Source: GCA-2731375 sp964344935
GTDB taxonomy: Bacteria; Pseudomonadota; Alphaproteobacteria; GCA-2731375
NCBI GenBank assembly: GCA_964344935.1
Contig: CAYFPL010000001.1
Location: 186,001-250,000 of the forward strand
Reading direction: 5' to 3'
Length of the DNA: 64,000 nt
The notes beneath the pieces are model-generated. The model was not told the DNA's origin. It searched no databases and saw only the letters and a list, made by a program, of their open reading frames with translations. The stretch's first letter is position 1; every line of letters begins with the position of its first letter. Made by a program: the position numbers and the translations under genes. Below, in pieces: positions 34,724-44,546 of this stretch.

Positions 34724-36306
34724 CTCGCCTTCTTTTCCTCCTCCGCCGCTTCTCCCTCGATCGTCGAGGTGCGATAGAGCTGTTTATCGTTTTCCCGGTC
34801 GATGCCCGAGAGGGTGACGTCATAGCCCCATAGATAACGTATGTGCTTCAGCACCTTGGCGCGGCTGCTCTCGTCCAGGCCGACGCCATTGCGGATGCTG
34901 TGCTCCAGGAACAACTGGCGGTCGCCACGCAAGTCCGCATCCGTAACCTGGATATCAGCGTCGGTGTGGGCGGGATCGTAATTGTTGGCCAACGCTTCGC
35001 GCACCTTGCGATAGCCCAGTTCGTCATGAATGGCGCCGACCGTATAGTGGCTGTCCTCGGCGTTGTCGGTCAGATCGAACAGCCGCAGCTTGCGGATTAG
35101 GTGCGGGCTCAAATACTGGCGAACGAAACTTTCGTCGCGGTAATTGGCCCAGGCGTATTTCAGGGCGCCGCGCCAATCCTCGGAACCCGCCATGTCGGGG
35201 AACCATTCCCGGTCCTCGTCCGTGGGCTCGGTACAGATGCGGCGGATATCGCACATCATGGCGAAGCCCAGGGCATACGGATTGATGCCATGGAAGCGCG
35301 GGTCATCGAAGTCGGGCTGGAACAATACGTTGGAGTGGGAGTGCAGGACTTCCAGCAGAGCACCTTCGCTGATCTGCCCGCGGTCATAGAGGGCGTTCAT
35401 GATGTAGTGATGCACGAAGGTGGCGCAGCCCTCGTTCATGACCTTGGTCTGACGCTGGGGATAGAAGTATTGCGCCACGTTGCGGACAATGGCGAGAACC
35501 TCACGCTGCCAGCCTTCCAGAATGGGGCTGTTGTGCTCAAGGAAGAACAGCAGGTTCTCTTCCGGCAGGCGCAGCTTGCGCCGCCTTTCGATGCGCGCCT
35601 TCTCCTCTTCCGTGGCGTCTTCCACTTTCTCGCTGTCCGGCACCGTGCGCCAAAGGTCGTTGAAGGTGCGCTCGCGATACTCTTCGATTTCCCGCTTGCG
35701 GGCCTGGCGCTGCTCTGTCGTCAGCTCCGGTGCCCGGCGATAGCGGAAGACACCCTGATCCATGACGGCATGGGCCGCATCCAGGGTTTCCTCCACCGCC
35801 TGGAGGCCATACCGCTCCTCCGCCCCCATGATGTATTCCTTGGCGTATTGGAAATAGTCCAGGACGCCGTCGGCATCGGTCCATTGGCGGAAGAGGTAGT
35901 TGTTCTTGAAGAAATGGTTGTGGCCAAAGGCCGCGTGCGCCATCACCAAGGCCTGCAAGGGCATGGTGTTGTCTTCAAGGTTATAGCTGATGCACGGATT
36001 GGAGTTGATCACGATCTCATAGGCCAGGCCGCTGTGACCCTGGCGGTAGGCTTTCTCTTCCCGCGCGAAATGCTTGCCGAACGACCAGTGGCGGTACATC
36101 AGCGGCATGCCGAACGAGGAGTAGGCATCCAACATCTGTTCCGTCGAAATGATTTCCACCTGGTTCGGATAGACATTCAGGCCCAGATCTTCCTTGGCCA
36201 CGTGCTCGATGGCATCGTAAGTCCGCGACAAGCTCTTGAAACTCCAATCCGCGCCGTCAAACAGCAGATCGGTGCTCTCGGTCTCTTTCTTTTTTCTCTT
36301 CGCCAT
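34720..36306 (-). CDS. spoVR: SpoVR family protein (YcgB-like)
   Basis: A 528-aa SpoVR/YcgB protein. Conserved blocks: FDGADWSFKSLSRTYDAIE, YPNQVEIISTEQMLDAYSS, FKNNYLFRQWTDADGVLDY and NEGCATFVHHYIMN, which looks like a metal-type HxxxN helix. Function is not biochemically defined; in E. coli ycgB, yeaH and yeaG (prkA) are RpoS-dependent. The ATG at 36304-36306 follows the yeaH stop by one base, so the two are coupled. It ends the prkA-yeaH-spoVR operon. Confidence 0.95.
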   Translation of the reverse strand: MAKRKKKETESTDLLFDGADWSFKSLSRTYDAIEHVAKEDLGLNVYPNQVEIISTEQMLDAYSSFGMPLMYRHWSFGKHFAREEKAYRQGHSGLAYEIVINSNPCISYNLEDNTMPLQALVMAHAAFGHNHFFKNNYLFRQWTDADGVLDYFQYAKEYIMGAEERYGLQAVEETLDAAHAVMDQGVFRYRRAPELTTEQRQARKREIEEYRERTFNDLWRTVPDSEKVEDATEEEKARIERRRKLRLPEENLLFFLEHNSPILEGWQREVLAIVRNVAQYFYPQRQTKVMNEGCATFVHHYIMNALYDRGQISEGALLEVLHSHSNVLFQPDFDDPRFHGINPYALGFAMMCDIRRICTEPTDEDREWFPDMAGSEDWRGALKYAWANYRDESFVRQYLSPHLIRKLRLFDLTDNAEDSHYTVGAIHDELGYRKVREALANNYDPAHTDADIQVTDADLRGDRQLFLEHSIRNGVGLDESSRAKVLKHIRYLWGYDVTLSGIDRENDKQLYRTSTIEGEAAEEEKKAS

Positions 36307-36307
36307 G

Positions 36308-37624
36308 TCAGGCGCCGACATTCTGCGGCAGGAACAACTCGCGGAAGACCGGATAGATATCCGCCGGCTTGGTCACCCGCTTCATGGCGAAATTATCCCG
36401 TCCCGCGGCCACCTCGCGATAGGAACGCCACAGGGCGGCGCCCGCCTCCGGGTTGCCGAACAGTTCGAACTCCCGCTCGTCCAGGATTTCCACATAGGCA
36501 TAGTATTGGCATACGGGGATCACTTGCTCCGCCAACAGGGACGAACAGGTCTGGCTGTCACCGGAGAAATTCTCTCCATCGGAAGCCTGGGCGGCATAAA
36601 TATTCCAGGTGTCGGTGGGATAGCGGTCACGCACCACTTCCATCATCTTGGTCAACGCGGTAGAGACCACGGTGCCGCCGCTTTGCCGGCTATAAAAGAA
36701 GGTGTCTTCATCCACCTCCTGGGCTTCATGAGTGTGGCGGATAAAGACCACGTCGATATGTTCGTAACGGCGCTTGAGGAACAGGTGCAAAAGAACGAAG
36801 AAGCGTTTCGCCAGGTCCTTTTCCCTCTCCCCCATGGAGCCCGAAACATCCATCAGGCAGAACATCACCGCCTTGGTGTTGGGTTTGGGCACCGGCTCCC
36901 GCTGGCGGAAGCGCACATCGACCGGATCGATGTAGCCGACGATCTTTTGCCGCCGCTGCATTTCTTCCAGTTCCTCGAATAGGGCAGCGATCCGATCTTT
37001 GTCTTCGGGCGCGGGCTCCGCTTTCTCCTGCAAAGCGGTTATTTCCGCTTCCAGCGCGGCGATGGCCTTCTTGTCCGGCCGGCTCAAGGCGATGCGCCGC
37101 CCAAGGGAGTTCCGCATGGTGCGCATGACGTCCAGATTGGCCGGCGTGCCGTCGCGGGCGAAACCGGCGCGCTGGAACGTCACCGTGGGGCTTTCCTTCA
37201 GGTCTGTCTTGATCAGGTCGGGCAGTTCCAGATCTTCGAAGAACATCTCGAGGAACTCATCCCGGCTCAACGTGAACTGAAATTCATCCTCGCCATCACC
37301 GTCCTGGGAGCCTTCCTTGCCGGCGCCCTGGCCGCCTTTGGGCGGTTTCTTGATCTGATCACCGGTGACGAATTCCTTGTTGCCCGGCAGGACGCGGGCC
37401 CGACGGCCCTCGTTCGAAGCCGGACGCAGACGCGGCTCGCCGATCCCTTTGGTGGGGATGGAAAGATCCTCGCCGGAATTGACGTCACCCAGCTTGCGGT
37501 CGCGGATTGACTGGTCCAGAGCCTTTTTGATCTGCGACCGGGCACGGCGGATGAAACGCTGCCGGTTGCCTAAGCTTCGATCTCCAGGGTTCTGTCGCCG
37601 GTCAATGAAATGATGCATGGCCAT
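36308..37624 (-). CDS. yeaH: YeaH/YhbH family protein (DUF444)
   Basis: A 438-aa member of the DUF444 family. The N-terminal third is basic and Gly/Lys-rich; the C-terminal half contains a von Willebrand factor A-type domain with the MIDAS motif DVSGSMGEREKDLAKRFF. The HEAQEVDEDTFFYSRQSGGT block is a family signature. It lies between prkA and spoVR and is expected to work with the PrkA kinase, probably as its partner or substrate; this is inference from conserved linkage. Confidence 0.94.
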   Translation of the reverse strand: MAMHHFIDRRQNPGDRSLGNRQRFIRRARSQIKKALDQSIRDRKLGDVNSGEDLSIPTKGIGEPRLRPASNEGRRARVLPGNKEFVTGDQIKKPPKGGQGAGKEGSQDGDGEDEFQFTLSRDEFLEMFFEDLELPDLIKTDLKESPTVTFQRAGFARDGTPANLDVMRTMRNSLGRRIALSRPDKKAIAALEAEITALQEKAEPAPEDKDRIAALFEELEEMQRRQKIVGYIDPVDVRFRQREPVPKPNTKAVMFCLMDVSGSMGEREKDLAKRFFVLLHLFLKRRYEHIDVVFIRHTHEAQEVDEDTFFYSRQSGGTVVSTALTKMMEVVRDRYPTDTWNIYAAQASDGENFSGDSQTCSSLLAEQVIPVCQYYAYVEILDEREFELFGNPEAGAALWRSYREVAAGRDNFAMKRVTKPADIYPVFRELFLPQNVGA

Positions 37625-37634
37625 GCCTGCACTC

Positions 37635-39569
37635 CTAACCGGCTTTATTCACCCGCATGTACCATTCGACCAGACGGCGCACTTGACGCTTCGTATAGCC
37701 CCGTTCCACAAGGCGATCGACGAACTCGGCGTGCTTTCTGTCGCTATCGCTATCCTTTTTCGAGCCAAAGCTGATCACGGGCAGCAAGTCCTCGACCTGG
37801 CCGAACATGCGTTTTTCGATCACGTCACGCAGTTTCTCGTACGAAGTCCATGACGGGTTCTTGCCGTCATTGTTGGCCCGGTGACGCAAGGCGAATTTCA
37901 CCACCTCGTTGCGGAAGTCCTTGGCATTGGCGACGCCGGCCGGCTTTTCAATCTTGCCAAGTTCCGTCTCCAGAACTTCCCGGTCGAAAATCTGGCCCGT
38001 GTCGGGATCCTTGAAATCCTGCTCTTCGATCCAGGCATCGGCATACGCGATGTAGCGGTCGAACAGGTTCTGGCCGTATTCAGTATAGGATTCCAGATAG
38101 GCTTTCTGGATCTCGTTGCCGATGAACTCCGCATAGCGGGGCGCCAGTTCGGCCTTGATGAACTCCAGATAGTTCTTCTCGGTCTCCTCGTTGAACTGCT
38201 CCCGCTTGATGGCATGCTCCAGGACATACATCAGATGCACGGGATCGGCGGCGACCTCTTCGTTGTCGTGATTGAAGGTTTCCGACAGCACCTTGAAGGC
38301 GAAACGGGTGGAGACGCCGGTCATGCCCTCGTCGACACCGGCGGCATCGTGATATTCCTGGGGCGACTTGGCCTTGGGGTCGGCCTCTTTGATGTTCTCG
38401 CCGTCATAGACCCGTAGCTTGGAATACAGATTCGAATTTTCGTGCTCCCGCAGCCGGGTCAGGACGCAGAACTTGGACAGCATGTCCAAGGTTTCCGGTG
38501 CGCATTTCGCTTCATGCAGTTCACTATTGCGCAACAGCTTCTTGTAGATGTCCGCTTCTTCCGTCACGCGCAGGCAATAAGGCACCTTGACCACGGAAAT
38601 GCGGTCGAGGAAGGCCTCGTTGTTTTTATTGTTGCGGAACTGCTGCCATTCCGCCTCGTTGGAATGGGCGAGAATGATGCCCTGGAAGGGGAAGGCGCCG
38701 AAATTTTCGGTACCCACATAGTTGCCTTCCTGGGTCGCGGTCAGCAGGGGGTGGAGCACCTTGATGGGTGCCTTGAACATCTCGACGAATTCCAGCATGC
38801 CCTGGGTCGAGCGGTTCAGACCGCCGGAGAAGGAATAGGCATCCGGGTCGTCTTGGCTGAAATGCTCCAACTGGCGGATATCGAGTTTTCCGACCAGTGC
38901 GGAGATGTCCTGATTGTTCTCATCGCCTGGCTCTGTCTTGGCGACGCAGATTTGGCGCAGCTTCGACGGCATCATCTTCAATACTGTGAATCGGGACAGA
39001 TCGCCGTCGAACTCGTCCAGCCGCTTAACGGCCCAGGGCGACATCAAGCCGTTCAGGCGCCGCCGCGCAATGCCATACTTGTCTTCAAGCAGATCGCCGA
39101 AGCGCTCCGGGTCGAATAGGCCGAGCGGGCTTTCAAAAATGGGGCTTGTCTGATCACCGGCCTTTAGGACGTAGACGGGGTTCATTTCCATCAGGACTTT
39201 CAGCCGCTCGGCGAGGCTGGATTTGCCACCGCCCACAGGACCGAGGAGATAGAGGATCTGCTTGCGCTCCTCCAATCCCTGCGCGGCATAGCGGAAGTAA
39301 CCGACGATCCGTTCGATCGTCTGCTCCATACCGTAAAAATCTTTGAATGCGGGATAGCGCTTTATGGTGCGGTTCAGGAAGATGCGGCCCAGGCGCGGAT
39401 CCGTCGAGGTGTCGATCTGCTCTTCTTCGCCGATGGCTGCAATCATGCGCTCCGCCGCGCTGGCATACATCATCGGGTCTTCACGGCAGCCCTGGAGATA
39501 ATCTTGGAGGCTTAGTTCCTCGGCCGCTTGGCGGTGGAACTCATCGGTGAAAGCCTGGAAAACGTTCAT
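37635..39569 (-). CDS. prkA: Serine protein kinase PrkA
   Basis: A 644-aa kinase/AAA+ protein. YLLGPVGGGKSSLAERLK is the Walker A loop; a C-terminal PrkA domain follows with PISFGSKKDSDSDRKHAEF. Family members are linked to nutrient stress and sporulation signalling. The start at 39567-39569 is preceded by GGAGGTGG; an in-frame extension upstream has no family sequence. It heads the prkA-yeaH-spoVR operon. Upstream is a long AT-rich region likely to carry its promoter. Confidence 0.95.
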   Translation of the reverse strand: MNVFQAFTDEFHRQAAEELSLQDYLQGCREDPMMYASAAERMIAAIGEEEQIDTSTDPRLGRIFLNRTIKRYPAFKDFYGMEQTIERIVGYFRYAAQGLEERKQILYLLGPVGGGKSSLAERLKVLMEMNPVYVLKAGDQTSPIFESPLGLFDPERFGDLLEDKYGIARRRLNGLMSPWAVKRLDEFDGDLSRFTVLKMMPSKLRQICVAKTEPGDENNQDISALVGKLDIRQLEHFSQDDPDAYSFSGGLNRSTQGMLEFVEMFKAPIKVLHPLLTATQEGNYVGTENFGAFPFQGIILAHSNEAEWQQFRNNKNNEAFLDRISVVKVPYCLRVTEEADIYKKLLRNSELHEAKCAPETLDMLSKFCVLTRLREHENSNLYSKLRVYDGENIKEADPKAKSPQEYHDAAGVDEGMTGVSTRFAFKVLSETFNHDNEEVAADPVHLMYVLEHAIKREQFNEETEKNYLEFIKAELAPRYAEFIGNEIQKAYLESYTEYGQNLFDRYIAYADAWIEEQDFKDPDTGQIFDREVLETELGKIEKPAGVANAKDFRNEVVKFALRHRANNDGKNPSWTSYEKLRDVIEKRMFGQVEDLLPVISFGSKKDSDSDRKHAEFVDRLVERGYTKRQVRRLVEWYMRVNKAG

Positions 39570-40052
39570 GACCACCTCCCTGTTCGAATGACCGGGATTG
39601 AGCGCGGGGTAACCAAGAACGTACACATGAGAATCATATCTCCTCGGGTTTCAGATGCGAACGAATATCTCCAATCGATCTCCAGCTGTTCTCTCGACGA
39701 CTTCCTGCTGTATTTGTAAACACTTCATTAACTACTGATTCGGCATTTCAAGTTTACCTGAATTTACCATAATGATCTTATGATTGATTTGGTTAACGAA
39801 CTCTATATTTCCATGAAATCCCTCTTCACTTTTTAATCAACATGCGATTTCCCCCATTCATACAGAGACTTATGCTTCCGAATATTTCGAATTTGGCGGT
39901 TAATCGGGGCGGAAAAGTGACGAAAAAAAGGTCATTGAATGGCATGCTGAGCGTCCGCCGACGGCAGTGGCGATACTAGCGATTCAACAACCTTTTATCG
40001 GCTATCGAAAATCGAAACTTTGGCGGGCGTCGTGCTCTAGCTAGGCCATGCG
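39570..40052. promoter_or_regulatory. AT-rich gene-free region upstream of prkA
   Basis: 483 bp without a convincing gene between prkA and the LLM oxidoreductase (transcribed towards the left in both cases). About 39710-39920 is markedly AT-richer than its surroundings, with GGTTAACGAA and TTTTTAATCAA near its middle and several TTAA half sites, but no full TTAA-N7-TTAA box. It probably holds the prkA operon promoter and possibly the 3' end of the oxidoreductase transcript. No individual promoter element can be named. Confidence 0.5.
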
Positions 40053-40907
40053 TCAGCCGAGTGCGGCGCGGGCGAAGGTATCCAGGTCGGACTCCGTCTC
40101 GCCGATTTCGCGCAGGCGGACCATATGGATCACCTGTTCCACGCCGACGTCTTCAAGCCGCCGACAACGGTCGGCATCGGCCCGGCGGTTGGGCAAGGTG
40201 TAGATCTTGACTTCGTCCTTGGTTCGGCCGCGCTCTTCGAGCATGCGGTGCAGTGTGGCGATGCGTTCGGCCATTATGTCGGGCTCCACGCTGGCGCCAA
40301 GCCACCCCTGCGCCAGGTCCGCCACTCGGGCAAGGGAATGGTCACCTTCGCCGCCGACGAATATTGGCGGGTGGGGTGTCTGCACCGGCTTGGGATACAT
40401 CACGCAGGCAGGCAAATCGAACAGTTCGCCGTGGTACTCGGATGTCTCATCACACCACAAGGCCTTCATCACCGCGATGTGTTCGTTGGCGCGCTTGCCG
40501 CGCTTTTCGAACGGCACGCCGAGGGCATCGAACTCCTCCCGCAGCCAACCTAGCCCGACGCCAAAATTGACCCGGCCGCCGGAGAGAAAATCCACATCCG
40601 CCACCTGCTTGGCGGTGTAGACCGGGTTGCGCTGCGTGATCAGACAGATCGAGGTGCCAAGACGAACCCGGCGGGTATGGGCCGCCAGAAAGCTCAATGC
40701 CGTGAATGGCTCCATCATACCCTTGCCATAGCCGCCGATGCGGCCGTCTGGGGAATAGGGATACTGAGACTCGTAATCATCGAACAGCACCACGTGCTCC
40801 GGCACCCAGATGGCATGAAAACCGCGTTCCTCTATGGCGCGGGCGGCCCGGGCCGCAAATTCAGGCCGGGTGGTTTCGTTCAGTGCCAGAAATACGCCGG
40901 CCTCCAT
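40053..40907 (-). CDS. LLM-class flavin-dependent oxidoreductase
   Basis: A 284-aa luciferase-like TIM-barrel protein using FMN or F420. Family blocks: FHAIWVPEHVV, RVRLGTSICLITQRNPVYTAK-type segment, FGVGLGWLREEFDALGVPF, and TPHPPIFVGGEGDHSLARVA. The start at 40905-40907 follows GGAGAGG; the frame stays open upstream into the adjacent hydratase gene but without family character. Catabolic or detoxifying activity is likely, but the substrate is unknown. Confidence 0.86.
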   Translation of the reverse strand: MEAGVFLALNETTRPEFAARAARAIEERGFHAIWVPEHVVLFDDYESQYPYSPDGRIGGYGKGMMEPFTALSFLAAHTRRVRLGTSICLITQRNPVYTAKQVADVDFLSGGRVNFGVGLGWLREEFDALGVPFEKRGKRANEHIAVMKALWCDETSEYHGELFDLPACVMYPKPVQTPHPPIFVGGEGDHSLARVADLAQGWLGASVEPDIMAERIATLHRMLEERGRTKDEVKIYTLPNRRADADRCRRLEDVGVEQVIHMVRLREIGETESDLDTFARAALG

Positions 40908-40921
40908 TATCCTCTCCTTCC

Positions 40922-41608
40922 CTAACGCCCATCCAATTCCGCATCCAGGCCGCTGCGTATCAGATATTCCCTGCCGCTGCGTAGGCGCTGCTTGACGTCG
41001 GCATAACCGACGCTGTCGAGCGCCCGGTATTCGGCCGCCTTCTCGGCCAGGCGCGCTTGTAATTCTTCTGCATTGACAGCCTCGTCCAAATAGCCGATCT
41101 GCGCCGCCTTGGTCGGCGGAAACAGTTCCGCCCCCATGGTGGCGCGGTTGAGATAGCGGTTGTCCAGCCGGTCCCGGGCCAGTTCCAAGCCGAAGGCCGG
41201 CAGGCTGAGGCCGATGGCGGTCTCGTTCAGGCCGATCTTGAAGTCGCCGGAAATTCCAACGCGGTAGTCGGCGGCCAGCAAAAACAATGCCCCCGCCGCC
41301 ATCGCATGACCCGTACATCCCATGATAACCGGCTGGGGGTGCATGTATGTTTTCAACAACAATTCCGCCCCGGCCGCCACCATGGCGCGCACGCCGTCCT
41401 TGGGGCCGTTGATCACCTTCAGGTCAAAGCCGGCACACAACACGCCCGTCCGACCGGTGATAACCACCACGTCGGCCTCCTCATTCGCCTTGTCGAGGGC
41501 CTCGGAAATGGCTGCCATCATGTCCGGGGCGAAGGCGTTGACCTTGCCGTCATCCATGACCACGGTGGCGATACCATCAGCAACGCTGAAATCGACCAAT
41601 TTGCCCAC
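40922..41608 (-). CDS. Enoyl-CoA hydratase/isomerase family protein
   Basis: A 228-aa crotonase-fold protein. CAGFDLKVI and HAMAAGALFLLAADYRVG correspond to the two oxyanion-hole loops; the usual catalytic glutamate in the following helix is in KIGLNETAIGLSLP. Reaction may be hydration or isomerisation of an acyl-CoA. It is 14 bp upstream of the LLM oxidoreductase and downstream of a GST gene, all on the same strand. Confidence 0.87.
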   Translation of the reverse strand: MGKLVDFSVADGIATVVMDDGKVNAFAPDMMAAISEALDKANEEADVVVITGRTGVLCAGFDLKVINGPKDGVRAMVAAGAELLLKTYMHPQPVIMGCTGHAMAAGALFLLAADYRVGISGDFKIGLNETAIGLSLPAFGLELARDRLDNRYLNRATMGAELFPPTKAAQIGYLDEAVNAEELQARLAEKAAEYRALDSVGYADVKQRLRSGREYLIRSGLDAELDGR

Positions 41609-41626
41609 TCTGTCCGCTCCCGTTCT

Positions 41627-42289
41627 CTATTGCGTCGTAATGGCGGCCCCGACTTTGGCAACCAGTTCCGCCTTGCCCGGCGAAGGCGGCACCAAAACGC
41701 CGCGCTGGCTACCGGGGCGCGCGGCCATGGCGTCCATCCAGCGTTCAAGGTGGGCCAGGCCATCGGTGGGTACCCGGGCCCATTTGTGGCTGCGCAACCA
41801 GGACCAGTTGGCGATATCCGCGATGGAGTAGTCACCCGCCAGCCATTCGTTATTGGCCAGATGGCCATCCGGCACTTCATAGAGGCGCCGGGTCTCGTTG
41901 TGATAGCGTTTCCGCGCCGCCGGCACGTCTTCTGGGAAATAGCGTTCGAAGACCACTGCCTGGCCCTGCATGGGGCCGATGGCCGACATCTGGAACATCA
42001 GCCATTGCATAACCGCCATGCGGCCTTTCGTATCGCTGGGCATCAATCGGCCGGTCTTCTCAGCCAGATAAATCAGAATGGCGCCGGATTCGAAAACCGT
42101 CAGGTCGTCCGCCTCCCGGTCCACGATCACCGGAATTCGGCTGTTGGGGTTCATCGCCTTGAACCAATCCTCGTACTGCCGGCCCTCGCTCAAATTCAGG
42201 GCATGGACCTCGTAGGGCAGTTCCAACTCCTCCAGGGCGATGGCGACTTTCCAGCCATTCGGCGTGGGGGACGTAAAAAGATCGATCAT
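41627..42289 (-). CDS. Glutathione S-transferase (YfcG/Ure2p-like)
   Basis: A 220-aa GST. The N-terminal thioredoxin fold has LFTSPTPNGWKVAIALEEL, the Ure2p/YfcG-like motif with TxNxxKV, and NPNSRIPVIVD and FESGAILIYLAEKTG that bind glutathione. The C-terminal helical domain follows. The ATG at 42287-42289 is the start; a TTG precedes it directly. YfcG-type members act as disulfide-bond oxidoreductases. It precedes the crotonase gene by 18 bp. Confidence 0.88.
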   Translation of the reverse strand: MIDLFTSPTPNGWKVAIALEELELPYEVHALNLSEGRQYEDWFKAMNPNSRIPVIVDREADDLTVFESGAILIYLAEKTGRLMPSDTKGRMAVMQWLMFQMSAIGPMQGQAVVFERYFPEDVPAARKRYHNETRRLYEVPDGHLANNEWLAGDYSIADIANWSWLRSHKWARVPTDGLAHLERWMDAMAARPGSQRGVLVPPSPGKAELVAKVGAAITTQ

Positions 42290-42404
42290 CAATGGGTCCT
42301 TCGGTTCCGGCGCGTGATTATCTTAAAACACCCTCCAGGTGTTGGCCATGCACCGCCAATGGGTTTAACCTCAGCGCCACTTCCATCCCCTAAGGAGTAC
42401 CTTC

Positions 42405-44543
42405 GTGATCCCATTGATTGGTTATGGCGACCGCCTGTCAGGCCGGGCGGGTGACACCATCGAATTCAAGGTCAGTTCGATAGCCGAGGAACCGTTCACG
42501 GTTTCGCTGTTCCGTTCCATCTCGGCCGATCCCAATCCGGCGGGTCCCGGCATCATCGAACGGCCCGTACCGTCGGCCATGGATGGTGAGTATCCATCCC
42601 GCAAACAGGCCATTCATGCCGGCTCCTATGGGATTGCCGATGTGCCGCTTCCAAATCCCGCGCACAGCTTTCGCCTCGTCGCGAACATCTGGCCCACTCT
42701 GCCGGATAGGGGCGAACAAGCAATTCTGTCGTGCGGTGAAATCAGCCTGATCCTCGATGACACCGGCGCCCTGGCGGGGCGGGTTGGCGATAGCGTGTTC
42801 GGCGGCGGCGCGCCTTTGAAAAGCCGAACCTGGTACCGGGTTTGGCTGAATTACGATGGCGCCACCGCCAACATGACCCTGGGGTACGATCCCATCGGCA
42901 GAGGGCACGGCGGCGAAGTGTCTTCGAGAATTCCGGATTTGATCCTGGCGGGCTGTCCCGTCATCGGCGCCAGCATTCGAAGCGAAGACAGAAGTGGAAA
43001 TTGGCGAGGCCAGGGCCACGACGGCACCCTGGCCCATTTCAATGGCAAGATCGAGGCGCCCCGCATCCACGGTGACGATGGCGAACTGCTGGCGAGTTGG
43101 AATTTTGCGCGGGATTTCTCTTCCACCCGCATCTTCGACACCGGCCCCAACGGGCTGCATGGGCGTATCGTCAACCTGCCAGCCCGCGCCATGACTGGGT
43201 CAAACTGGAATGGCGAGGATATGTGTTTCCGCCACCGGCCCGAACATTACGGGGCCATCCATTTCCACGACGATGACATCTATGATTTCGATTGGGAGAC
43301 GGATTTCTCCTTTACCATTCCCGACGATCTACCCAGCGGAGCCTATTTCGCCCGCGTCCAATGTAACGGAAACCACGACGACATCCCCTTCTTCGTCTGC
43401 CCGCCCCTGGGTAAACCGTCAGCCAAGCTCTGTGTTTTGGTGTCCACATTTACTTACGTGATCTATGGCAACTATGCCCGGCCCGCCTATCACGAATCCT
43501 GGCACACCCGGGTTGCGGAATGGGACGCCTATCCATGGAATCCGTCCGTGCACCCCGAATACGGCCTCTCCACCTACAACTTCCACGGCGACGGCAGCGG
43601 TATTTGTCACGCCTCCCACAAACGGCCGCTGTTCAACGTGCGCCCCGCATTCTTATCCACTGGCATCGGCGACGATTCCGGCCTGCGCCACCTGCCCGCC
43701 GACGGCCATCTCCTCACCTGGCTAGATCAAATGGGCATCGAATACGATGTCGTCACCGATCAGCAACTGCACGAAGACGGTCTGGCGGCCATAAGGGACT
43801 ATCCGGTGCTGACCACGGGCAGCCATCCCGAATATCACACCGCAAATACCCTGGATGCCATCGAGGCCTATCGCGACGGTGGCGGCAACCTGATGTATCT
43901 GGGCGGCAATGGTTTCTATTGGCGCATCGCCCTGCACGAAAGCGAAGAAGGTGCCCTGGAGATCCGCCGCGGCGAGGGCGGCATCCGGGCTTGGGCAGCC
44001 GAGCCGGGTGAATATTTCAATGCCTTCGACGGCAGCTATGGCGGCATGTGGCGGCGCAATGGCCGGCCACCGCAAAGCATCGCCGGCCTGGGCTTCACCG
44101 CACAGGGCAATTTCACAGCCTCCTACTACCGTCGTCTCGATGCTTCAAAGGAACCTGAGTTGGCCTGGATGTTTGAAGGCATTGATGAGGACATCATCGG
44201 CGATTTCGGGCTTTCGGGCGGCGGCGCGGCGGGGTTCGAACTGGACCGGGTGGACTATCGTCTAGGGACGCCCGAGAACGCGGTCATCCTCGCCCGCTCC
44301 GAGAACCATGACGACGAAACCATCATGGTGCCGGAAGAGATGCTGACCCACATCATGAACTGGTCAAAGGAAACGACCGAAGATCTGATCCGCGCCGATA
44401 TGATCTATTACACCGTTCCTGGCGGCGGCCAGGTGTTCTCCACCGGCTCCATCACCTATTGCGGCTGTCTGCCCTGGAACGGCGGCGACAACAACATTTC
44501 AAGGTTGACGCTGAACGTGCTGCGGAAATTCATGGAGGGTTAA
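42405..44543 (+). CDS. N,N-dimethylformamidase large-subunit-like protein
   Basis: A 712-aa protein with the layout of the dimethylformamidase beta subunit: a laminin-G-like region (about 65-260; LVANIWPTLPDRGEQAILS, RTWYRVWLNYDGATANMTLGYD) then the DMFase C-terminal domain (about 300-700) with YVIYGNYARP, YGLSTYNFHGDGSG, LTTGSHPEYHT and GGNLMYLGGNGFYW. The known enzyme hydrolyses dimethylformamide to dimethylamine and formate using an iron bound by two tyrosines and a glutamate; several Tyr/Glu candidates lie in these motifs. The known alpha (small) subunit is not adjacent. Start is GTG at 42405, seven bases after AAGGAG. The substrate may be another amide. Confidence 0.82.
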   Translation: MIPLIGYGDRLSGRAGDTIEFKVSSIAEEPFTVSLFRSISADPNPAGPGIIERPVPSAMDGEYPSRKQAIHAGSYGIADVPLPNPAHSFRLVANIWPTLPDRGEQAILSCGEISLILDDTGALAGRVGDSVFGGGAPLKSRTWYRVWLNYDGATANMTLGYDPIGRGHGGEVSSRIPDLILAGCPVIGASIRSEDRSGNWRGQGHDGTLAHFNGKIEAPRIHGDDGELLASWNFARDFSSTRIFDTGPNGLHGRIVNLPARAMTGSNWNGEDMCFRHRPEHYGAIHFHDDDIYDFDWETDFSFTIPDDLPSGAYFARVQCNGNHDDIPFFVCPPLGKPSAKLCVLVSTFTYVIYGNYARPAYHESWHTRVAEWDAYPWNPSVHPEYGLSTYNFHGDGSGICHASHKRPLFNVRPAFLSTGIGDDSGLRHLPADGHLLTWLDQMGIEYDVVTDQQLHEDGLAAIRDYPVLTTGSHPEYHTANTLDAIEAYRDGGGNLMYLGGNGFYWRIALHESEEGALEIRRGEGGIRAWAAEPGEYFNAFDGSYGGMWRRNGRPPQSIAGLGFTAQGNFTASYYRRLDASKEPELAWMFEGIDEDIIGDFGLSGGGAAGFELDRVDYRLGTPENAVILARSENHDDETIMVPEEMLTHIMNWSKETTEDLIRADMIYYTVPGGGQVFSTGSITYCGCLPWNGGDNNISRLTLNVLRKFMEG

Positions 44544-44546
44544 GGC

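Noticed and set aside
35101..36663. A 520-codon open frame on the plus strand opposite spoVR.
   Set aside because: It lies antisense to spoVR and the end of yeaH, both with clear family motifs, and its amino-acid makeup is typical of a codon-bias shadow.
39528..39719. Short plus-strand frame upstream of prkA.
   Set aside because: Overlaps the start of prkA antisense, lacks an RBS, and has no conserved features.
39570..40052. Search for tRNA genes and known small RNAs in this and other intergenic gaps.
   Set aside because: No cloverleaf with a GTTCGANTC T-loop was found by eye anywhere in the window; a covariance search would be needed to exclude one.
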